A stretch of 9,100 nt of DNA from Nanobdellati archaeon (GTDB lineage: Archaea > EX4484-52 > JAADEF01), in NCBI GenBank assembly GCA_015521505.1, contig WAOB01000051.1, positions 1 to 9,100 on the forward strand, read 5' to 3'. Shown in pieces: positions 1 to 4,933 of the stretch (the first letter of the stretch is position 1; each line of letters opens with the position of its first letter). The notes under the pieces are model-generated. The model was given only the letters and a program-made list of their open reading frames with translations. It had not been told where the DNA came from and did no database searches. The position numbers and the translations under genes were made by a program.

Positions 1-785
1 GTATTTACTTCAGGATATATTTCTGCCTCTTCTTTGTGTTGAGAGATAAATTTGTTAACCTCTTTCTCTATTACTTCATATTTTTTCAATCTGTTTTTAA
101 GGTCCAAAGGGGAATTGCATTCCTCTAAATACTCTAGTATTTTTATAACCACATCTTTTTCGTTTGAAGATAAAGCGTAAGACAATAGTTCTTCTGTATG
201 TACAAGATCTTCTAAAGTAAACTTGCTATCTTTTAGATTAATATCAAAAAAACTTTCCTTCCATTGCATATATGCCATATCTCCTAATATTCCTAATGCA
301 ATAACCCACCAATATTGTTTTGCATTCTCCCAATCTGTTTTTATTAAGTCATAAGTTAATTTTGATGTAGGATATCTTTCAGGAGGTATTTCGCTAAAAA
401 GTTGAGGTTTTATAATATATATGCTTTCTTTCTCATATCTTTCATAAGGCAGATTTATTTTGTGATGATCGATAATTAATATATCATAAATATTGTAAGA
501 ACTTTTTATGCTTCTCAATCCTTCTAAATCATCATCATAAGATAGATCCATTATGAAAAGATATTCTGGTCTGACTTTTTCTATTTGTTTTTTCATATAA
601 TTATTTACTTTTCGAGGGCCTTCTTGATGAGGAATATAGTCTATTTCTATAATTCCTCTCTTACCTTCTAAATATTTCTTTAATAAAAAAGCAGATGCTA
701 TCCCATCTGGATCAGTATCATGATATATCATTACTCTATCGCTTGGTTTTATTTTGTTCACCACTTTTAAAAACTTATCTATCAT
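1..785 (-). CDS. DHH-family phosphoesterase (archaeal RecJ-like nuclease), 3' end cut off by the window
   Basis: Seen: an open frame of 261 codons from ATG at 785 to the left edge without a stop. The four DHH signature motifs are present in order: HDTDPDGIAS (residues 22-31), FIMDLS with Asp80, IIDHHK (residues 104-109), and LGILGDM with Asp169. PTSKLTYDL (139-147) matches the conserved threonine-serine segment that lies between motifs III and IV. Known for the family: these acidic and His residues bind two metal ions, usually manganese, and hydrolyse phosphodiester bonds in single-stranded nucleic acid or small nucleotides. Archaeal members include RecJ-like exonucleases that join the replisome through GINS. 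The C-terminal DHHA1 substrate domain would lie beyond the edge, so exonuclease and nanoRNase-type roles cannot be separated. The start is supported by GGTGA at 790-794, four nt upstream. Only 22 nt separate it from tRNA-Leu, which suggests shared transcription. Confidence 0.88.
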   Translation of the reverse strand, partial: MIDKFLKVVNKIKPSDRVMIYHDTDPDGIASAFLLKKYLEGKRGIIEIDYIPHQEGPRKVNNYMKKQIEKVRPEYLFIMDLSYDDDLEGLRSIKSSYNIYDILIIDHHKINLPYERYEKESIYIIKPQLFSEIPPERYPTSKLTYDLIKTDWENAKQYWWVIALGILGDMAYMQWKESFFDINLKDSKFTLEDLVHTEELLSYALSSNEKDVVIKILEYLEECNSPLDLKNRLKKYEVIEKEVNKFISQHKEEAEIYPEVN

Positions 786-807
786 TTTCTCACCCTAAAC
801 ATCTTCA

Positions 808-893
808 TGCAGGGGGTGGGATTTGAACCCACGAACCCACAAAGGGACTGGCTCCTAAGGCCAGCGCCGTTGACCAGGCTTGGCGACCCCTGC
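808..893 (-). tRNA. tRNA-Leu, anticodon TAG
   Basis: The minus strand folds into a complete 86-nt class II tRNA. The acceptor strands GCAGGGG (893-887) and CCCCTGC (815-809) pair perfectly and the discriminator base is A at 808. The anticodon stem CTGGC/GCCAG encloses the loop CTTAGGA, giving anticodon TAG (857-855), which reads leucine CUN codons. A long variable arm with a CCC/GGG stem, as expected for leucine tRNAs, is followed by the T arm GTGGG-TTCAAAT-CCCAC. CCA is not encoded and there is no intron. Six nt of its 5' end are part of a tandem duplication (see the repeat at 888-907). Confidence 0.95.
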
Positions 894-907
894 ACATCCC
901 TGCACAT
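888..907. repeat. 10-bp tandem duplication covering the 5' end of tRNA-Leu and its leader
   Basis: The plus strand reads CCCTGCACAT twice head to tail (888-897 and 898-907). The first copy holds the first six nt of mature tRNA-Leu plus four nt of leader. The second lies wholly in the leader. On the tRNA strand this puts an extra GCAGGG ten nt upstream of the true 5' end, able to pair with the same acceptor 3' strand. Replication slippage is the simplest origin. Confidence 0.85.
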
Positions 908-924
908 TTTTCATATCTTTATCT

Positions 925-938
925 CTATAAGTTATAAC
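925..938 (-). promoter_or_regulatory. Probable TATA-type promoter of tRNA-Leu
   Basis: On the minus strand this reads GTTATAACTTATAG, a TATA-rich stretch centred about 38 nt upstream of the mature tRNA 5' end. Archaeal TATA boxes sit about 25 bp before the start site, so transcription would begin near 900-908, inside the tandem repeat, and RNase P would remove a short leader. The call rests on composition and spacing only. Confidence 0.4.
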
Positions 939-1020
939 AAAAAATAGAATTTTTTAATATTTTCTTTGAAATAGTATAAACATCAAAAAATTATTGTAAA
1001 AAGAAAGAATCAAGAGTAAA

Positions 1021-1032
1021 TTTTTTAAATTT
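1021..1032 (+). promoter_or_regulatory. Probable TATA box of tRNA-Lys and possibly the whole rpo operon
   Basis: TTTTTTAAATTT is centred 28 nt upstream of the tRNA-Lys 5' end, the normal distance for an archaeal TATA box, and is preceded by a purine-rich AGAGTAAA that could act as the TFB recognition element. I see no equally good TATA element between the tRNA and rpoH, so this may be the main promoter for the polymerase genes as well. The rest of the 908-1054 intergenic region is featureless AT-rich sequence. Confidence 0.5.
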
Positions 1033-1054
1033 AATGTGATTTTTAAGTTAATAT

Positions 1055-1182
1055 GGGCCCGTAGCTCAGTCTGGTAGAGCACCGGGCTCTTAATACAGAG
1101 GGTGAAGCTTTTAACCAGACTCACCGCCGGGTGAGCTGTAGAAGATACCCGGGAGTCGCGGGTTCAAATCCCGTCGGGCCCA
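1055..1182 (+). tRNA. tRNA-Lys, anticodon CTT, with a 54-nt intron
   Basis: Exon 1 (1055-1092) and exon 2 (1147-1182) join to a complete tRNA. The acceptor GGGCCCG/CGGGCCC pairs perfectly and the D stem is GCTC/GAGC. The anticodon stem CCGGG/CCCGG has loop CTCTTAA, giving anticodon CTT (1089-1091) for lysine AAG. The T arm is GCGGG-TTCAAAT-CCCGT and the discriminator is A at 1182. CCA is not encoded. The intron lies at the canonical archaeal site after position 37. rpoH begins only 32 nt downstream, so the tRNA may be co-transcribed with the RNA polymerase operon. Confidence 0.95.
1093..1146 (+). other. tRNA-Lys intron with a bulge-helix-bulge-like fold
   Basis: Removing these 54 nt restores the anticodon loop; a shift by one (1094-1147) gives the same product because both borders carry A. 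In the precursor, TCTT (1088-1091, anticodon side) can pair with AAGA (1142-1145) and TACAG (1094-1098) with CTGTA (1136-1140), giving two short helices separated by bulges at the splice sites. This is the substrate type of the archaeal tRNA splicing endonuclease. The interior contains a strong hairpin, CTCACC-GCCG-GGTGAG (1120-1135). The bulges do not fit the strict 3-4-3 form, so a relaxed motif is likely. No box C/D guide motifs were seen. Confidence 0.85.
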
Positions 1183-1189
1183 TGAAGTT

Positions 1190-1203
1190 GTTAAGCCCTT
1201 AAC
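1190..1203. repeat. Short palindrome between tRNA-Lys and rpoH
   Basis: GTTAAG and its exact inverse CTTAAC are separated by CC, forming a 14-bp near-palindrome 11 bp before the rpoH GGTGG element. It could be an operator, a weak RNA hairpin at the tRNA-mRNA junction, or chance in AT-rich DNA. Confidence 0.4.
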
Positions 1204-1213
1204 TCATCCTGAA

Positions 1214-1218
1214 GGTGG
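1214..1218 (+). promoter_or_regulatory. Ribosome-binding-like GGTGG that conflicts with the rpoH start
   Basis: GGTGG is the same kind of element that precedes rpoB2, rpoB1, rpoA1 and rpoA2 by six nt. Here it overlaps the only standard in-frame start, GTG at 1215. The codon lying five nt downstream in frame is ATA at 1224. Either the GTG is used without an upstream site, or initiation occurs at a non-standard codon. Confidence 0.45.
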
Positions 1219-1556
1219 TTTTTATAGTAGGTAAAAATATAGATATTTTTGATCACGAACTTGTTCCTAAGCATGAAATTCTATCTGAAGAAGAAGTGAA
1301 AGATCTATTATCGAAGTATAATGTGACAAAAAACCAATTGCCTAAAATTCTCGATACTGATCCTGCAGTTAAGGAGTTGAATGCGAAAATAGGGGATGTA
1401 ATAAAGATAACTAGAAAAAGCTTTACTGCAGGAGAGTCTGTATATTACCGGGTTGTTGTTTCTTCTAAATATGTTACAGAAGAGGACATTAATTATACCT
1501 CTGAGAAATTGGATGATGAAGAGGGATTGAATAATGAATCTTCAAGAGAGGAATAA
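1215..1556 (+). CDS. rpoH: DNA-directed RNA polymerase subunit H (RPB5-like) with an acidic C-terminal tail
   Basis: Subunit H is the archaeal counterpart of the C-terminal domain of eukaryotic RPB5. It sits in the polymerase jaw and contacts downstream DNA. Seen: [12 protein letters not shown] (residues 13-24), QLPKI (41-45), a DPAV segment (49-52), and [10 protein letters not shown] followed by TAGE and YYRVVV (60-82), which cover the whole family core. The protein is 113 residues while the family is usually about 75-90. The extra length is a tail after residue 83 with 11 Asp/Glu against 3 Lys/Arg, not expected in the core fold. The start is uncertain: GTG at 1215 is the only standard in-frame codon upstream of the core and it overlaps GGTGG; ATA at 1224 has better spacing. 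It is the first gene of the polymerase operon, with 28 nt to rpoB2, and has no clear promoter of its own. Confidence 0.93.
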   Translation: MVFIVGKNIDIFDHELVPKHEILSEEEVKDLLSKYNVTKNQLPKILDTDPAVKELNAKIGDVIKITRKSFTAGESVYYRVVVSSKYVTEEDINYTSEKLDDEEGLNNESSREE

Positions 1557-1584
1557 CTTATTATTTATTAATGGGTGAGAGGTA

Positions 1585-3093
1585 ATGGTAAGTAACAAAA
1601 AAAACACATTGTTAAAGAGTTATCTGAATGAGTTGTTGAGGTTGAAAGGTAGAGCATGGCACCAGCTGGGATCTTATAACTATTATGTTACAGAAGGATT
1701 GCAGAAGACACTTTATGATATAGAAAAAATAAATATAATAATGCCTACAGAAGAGGAAATAATTTTAAGATTTGGGAGAGTGGAATTCGATAAACCACAA
1801 ATAAAAGAGGCGGATGGTTCTACTAGGTATATATTACCTTCTGAAGCAAGAATAAGAAATATTACATATTCTTCTCCTATGGTAGTAAGTGTAACACCTA
1901 TCTATGATGGTGTAGAAAAGGAACCTGAAAGTGTGATAATGGGTCATCTACCTGTTATGGTGAAATCTGTGTTGTGTCCTCTTTCAAAAATGAATAGGGA
2001 AGAATTGATAGAAGTAGGAGAAGATCCTGATGATCCAGGAGGTTATTTTATAATAAATGGTACTGAAAGAGTAATGATACTTGCTGAAGATTTAGCAGCA
2101 GGAAAAGTTACGTATATGGAGGAAGATGGTATAATAGTTGCTAGGTTGAACAGTGAAAAAGGAGGTTTTGTTCAGAGACACCAATTTGAAAGAAAGGATT
2201 ATGGGGTGATAACAGCAAAATTCTCTAATGTTGTAGATGATGCGGTCAATGTTGTGGATTTAATAAGAGTTTTAGGTGTTAAAACCGATAAGGATATTGT
2301 TTCTTTAATTTCTCCTGATGAGATGGAGAGTGAGGATGTTTTAATAAATATTTACTCTTCTGGCAGAACCTATGAGGAATCCTTGGAAAACATAGCAAAG
2401 AAATTAAGAATAAGAGATAAAGAAAACATGGAGGATAGAGTGCTTCATGTACTAGATAACTATCTTCTTACTCATTTAGGTACTAATCCAGAGTCAAGAA
2501 TTAAAAAGGCAGAACTCTTGGCCATTATAATGAAGAATATGATAAAATTACACTATGGAAAAATAGAGAAAGAAGATATAGATCATTATGGTAATAAACG
2601 AGTTAAACTTTCAGGAGAACTTATTGATCAACTTATAAGAACAGTTATTGTTGGTAAATGGGGTTTAGTTTCACGATTGCAATATAGTTACCAAAAAATA
2701 ATGAAAAGAGGCAGGAAGTTAGGTAGGTTGCAGAGCATAATCTCTCCAGAAGTTTTAGATACACATCTGTTAAGATCTATGGCTACAGGTGCATGGGTAG
2801 GTAATAGAACAGGTATATCTCAGAGATTGGAGAGAACTAATTTTATAAGGACGATGGCACATCTTAGAAGCATAGTTTCTCCTCTTGCATCTACTCAAGA
2901 ACATTTCGAGGCAAGAGAATTACATCCTACAAAGTTTGGAAGAGTTTGTGCTGTTAGAACACCAGAAGGACAAAATATTGGTTTAAGAAATTATCTTAGT
3001 GTTGGTGCTGAGATAAGTGTTCTACCTAATGAGAAAATAATTGATAAAGCGATAGAAGATGTTAAGGCAGTATTAAAAAAATATCAAGAGTAA
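1585..3093 (+). CDS. rpoB2: DNA-directed RNA polymerase subunit B'' (N-terminal half of B)
   Basis: This 502-residue protein is the N-terminal half of the second-largest subunit, carrying the protrusion, lobe and fork regions; with B' it forms one side of the catalytic cleft. Seen: YFIINGTERVM (154-164), DHYGNKRVKLSGEL (333-346), WVGNRTGISQRLERTN (404-419), HLRSIVSPL (426-434), RELHPTKFGRV (444-454) and the fork motif TPEGQNIGL (459-467). The length fits split B'' proteins, and the break after the fork is the usual archaeal B''/B' junction, so this is not a frameshift. ATG at 1585 is chosen because GGTGA lies six nt upstream (1574-1578). Unusual: the normally near-invariant Glu before TPEG is Arg (Arg458), and the following residues (QNIGLRNYL) differ from the common archaeal PNCGLVKNL. 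Gap to rpoB1 is 24 nt. Confidence 0.96.
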   Translation: MVSNKKNTLLKSYLNELLRLKGRAWHQLGSYNYYVTEGLQKTLYDIEKINIIMPTEEEIILRFGRVEFDKPQIKEADGSTRYILPSEARIRNITYSSPMVVSVTPIYDGVEKEPESVIMGHLPVMVKSVLCPLSKMNREELIEVGEDPDDPGGYFIINGTERVMILAEDLAAGKVTYMEEDGIIVARLNSEKGGFVQRHQFERKDYGVITAKFSNVVDDAVNVVDLIRVLGVKTDKDIVSLISPDEMESEDVLINIYSSGRTYEESLENIAKKLRIRDKENMEDRVLHVLDNYLLTHLGTNPESRIKKAELLAIIMKNMIKLHYGKIEKEDIDHYGNKRVKLSGELIDQLIRTVIVGKWGLVSRLQYSYQKIMKRGRKLGRLQSIISPEVLDTHLLRSMATGAWVGNRTGISQRLERTNFIRTMAHLRSIVSPLASTQEHFEARELHPTKFGRVCAVRTPEGQNIGLRNYLSVGAEISVLPNEKIIDKAIEDVKAVLKKYQE

Positions 3094-3106
3094 GATAATA
3101 TAATAA

Positions 3107-3111
3107 GGTGG
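3107..3111 (+). promoter_or_regulatory. Ribosome binding site deciding the rpoB1 start
   Basis: GGTGG precedes three in-frame ATGs at 3115, 3118 and 3124. The spacers in front of rpoB2, rpoA1 and rpoA2 are all six nt, and the same spacing here selects ATG at 3118. ATG 3115 would leave three nt and 3124 twelve. Confidence 0.6.
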
Positions 3112-3117
3112 TATATG

Positions 3118-4920
3118 ATGGGGATGGTATTTTTTAATGGAATTCCATTAGGTAAGGCATCTAACCTAGAACAGATGAGAAAAGAGTTGATAGATAAAAG
3201 GAGAAAAGGTAAATTTCCAAAAAGCATGAGTATAAGTTATCTTGAAGATAGAGATGAGTTGCATATAACCTTAGATAATGGTCGAATATTGAGACCTCTT
3301 ATTGTTGTTAAAGATGGTAAACCTTTACTTACAGAGAAACATAAACAAAAACTTATTGAAGGTACTATAACATGGCAAGAACTTATAGATGAAGGAATTA
3401 TTGAGTTGTTAGATGCTGATGAAGAAGATAATGCTTATGTTGCTATAAGTGAAGAAGAACTTACTGAAGAGCATACTCATTTAGAACTTGATCCTGCAAT
3501 GATTTTAGGGATAGAGGCATCTTTATTGCCATTTCCAGAAATGAATAGAGGAGATAGATTAAATTATGGTTCAAGGATGGTTGTGCAGGCCTCAGGAATA
3601 TATTTAAAAAACTATCTTATAAGAGATGACACTGCAGCCCAACTACTGGTTTATCCTGAATTGCCTATGGTGTATACACAAACAGAAGAATATACGGGCT
3701 TGAATAAACATCCTTCTGGACAGAATCTAGTTATTGCGTTGATAAGTTATGAAGGATATAATATAGAAGATGCTCTAATTATTAATAAAGCATCAATTGA
3801 GAGAGGTTTAGGAAGAAGTTATTTTTTAAGAACTTATGTTGCAGAGGCAAGGAGATATTGGGGTGGTCAGGAAGATATAATTGGTTTTCCAGAGGAAGGA
3901 GTTTATGGTATTAGGCCTGAGAAGGCCTACACAAAGTTAAGTGAAGAAGGGATAATAAATGTCGAGGAATATGCAGATACTGATGACGTTTTGGTTTCAA
4001 GGATCTCTCCTATTAGGTTTATAGGTATTCAAGAAGAGATAAGAATGGGTATAAGCAATAAGAAGGATAATTCTATAACTGTTAGAAAAGGAGAAGAGGG
4101 TATTGTCGAAAAGGTAATTCTTACAGAGAATGATAATGGAGACAAGATAATTAAGACAACTGTAAGAGAATATAAAATACCAGAGATAGGAGATAAGTTT
4201 GCAACAAGGCATGGGCAGAAAGGAGTAATAGGTATGATAGTTCCAGAAGAGGATATGCCCTTTACAGAAAGCGGTATAACACCAGATATAATTCTTAATC
4301 CGCATGCTATACCTTCACGAATGACGGTAGGTCAGTTAATGGAAATATTAGCAGGTAAGATAGGTGCTTTAGTTGGTGAAAGGATAGATGCTACAGCATT
4401 TAAGGGAAAGGAGGAGGAAATAAGGGAAATGTTAATCAATCTAGGATTTAAGGAGGGTCCTCGTGAAGTTATGTATGATGGTAAAACAGGTAGAAAGTTC
4501 AAGGTCAGGATTTTTATAGGTATAGGATACTATTTAAGATTATATCATTTGGTAAGTCATAAGATGCATGCCAGAGCGAGAGGTAAAGTGACTTTATTAA
4601 CTAAGCAGCCCACCGAGGGGAGAAGTAGAGAGGGTGGATTGAGATTTGGAGAGATGGAAAAGGATTGTTTAATTGCTCATGGAGCTGCTTTAACACTCAA
4701 GGAAAGATTTAGTTCAGATAGATATGAGTTCTATATTTGTAATGAGTGTGGATTGATATGTTATGAAAATAAGCGTAAAGGCAGGGTAGAGTGCCCTCTT
4801 TGTAAAGGATCTGATGTTGAAAAGACAGAGATGAGTTATGCCTTTAAACTTCTTCTTGATGAATTAATGAGTATGATGATATATCCTAAGATAAAGGTTA
4901 CAAGAAAAGTTGTTATTTAG
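3118..4920 (+). CDS. rpoB1: DNA-directed RNA polymerase subunit B' (C-terminal half of B)
   Basis: About 600 residues, the C-terminal half of B: hybrid-binding, wall and anchor regions that complete the active site with A'. Residues are counted from ATG 3115. Seen: PFPEMNRGDRLNYGSRM (139-155) in the NTP-entry loop, with the conserved Arg148 and Tyr151; YEGYNIEDALIINK (212-225), whose acidic pair lies near the second magnesium; GDKFATRHGQKGVIG (359-373) with the RNA- and NTP-contacting lysines; ITPDIILNPHAIPSRM (388-403) of the wall; RARGKVTLLTKQPTEGRSR (487-505); and a C-terminal zinc site formed by Cys542, Cys545, Cys560 and Cys563. All catalytic landmarks are intact. The loop motif PFPEHNQSPR of most archaea and eukaryotes reads PFPEMNRGDR here. 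Three ATGs compete (3115, 3118, 3124); six-nt spacing from GGTGG favours 3118. Thirteen nt separate it from rpoA1. Confidence 0.96.
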   Translation: MGMVFFNGIPLGKASNLEQMRKELIDKRRKGKFPKSMSISYLEDRDELHITLDNGRILRPLIVVKDGKPLLTEKHKQKLIEGTITWQELIDEGIIELLDADEEDNAYVAISEEELTEEHTHLELDPAMILGIEASLLPFPEMNRGDRLNYGSRMVVQASGIYLKNYLIRDDTAAQLLVYPELPMVYTQTEEYTGLNKHPSGQNLVIALISYEGYNIEDALIINKASIERGLGRSYFLRTYVAEARRYWGGQEDIIGFPEEGVYGIRPEKAYTKLSEEGIINVEEYADTDDVLVSRISPIRFIGIQEEIRMGISNKKDNSITVRKGEEGIVEKVILTENDNGDKIIKTTVREYKIPEIGDKFATRHGQKGVIGMIVPEEDMPFTESGITPDIILNPHAIPSRMTVGQLMEILAGKIGALVGERIDATAFKGKEEEIREMLINLGFKEGPREVMYDGKTGRKFKVRIFIGIGYYLRLYHLVSHKMHARARGKVTLLTKQPTEGRSREGGLRFGEMEKDCLIAHGAALTLKERFSSDRYEFYICNECGLICYENKRKGRVECPLCKGSDVEKTEMSYAFKLLLDELMSMMIYPKIKVTRKVVI

Positions 4921-4921
4921 A

Positions 4922-4927
4922 GGTGAT
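4922..4927 (+). promoter_or_regulatory. Ribosome binding site fixing the rpoA1 start
   Basis: GGTGAT, a full match to the archaeal anti-Shine-Dalgarno complement, lies six nt before ATG 4934. It rules out the longer reading from TTG 4910, which would overlap the end of rpoB1 and add eight residues (MLFRGDCI) that are just translated ribosome binding site. Confidence 0.85.
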
Positions 4928-4933
4928 TGCATA

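Noticed and set aside
908..1054. A small gene or non-coding RNA between the two tRNAs
   Set aside because: The stretch is AT-rich with no open frame carrying a ribosome site and no stable hairpin; divergent promoters explain it.
1055..1182. tRNA-Lys as a disrupted pseudogene because of extra sequence in the anticodon loop
   Set aside because: The insertion sits at the canonical intron position, can form a bulge-helix-bulge-like fold, and its removal gives a perfect tRNA.
3091..3118. The B subunit broken into two frames, possibly a frameshift or pseudogene
   Set aside because: Each half has its own ribosome binding site and start, and the break falls at the usual B''/B' junction of many archaea.
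3997..4305. 102-codon open frame on the minus strand inside rpoB1
   Set aside because: It lies opposite a fully conserved polymerase region, has low-complexity hydrophobic composition and no ribosome site; it is a shadow of the real gene. The other minus-strand frames inside rpoA1 and rpoA2 are rejected for the same reason.
4910..4933. Longer rpoA1 start at TTG 4910
   Set aside because: It overlaps the end of rpoB1 and translates the ribosome binding site itself; ATG 4934 has ideal spacing.
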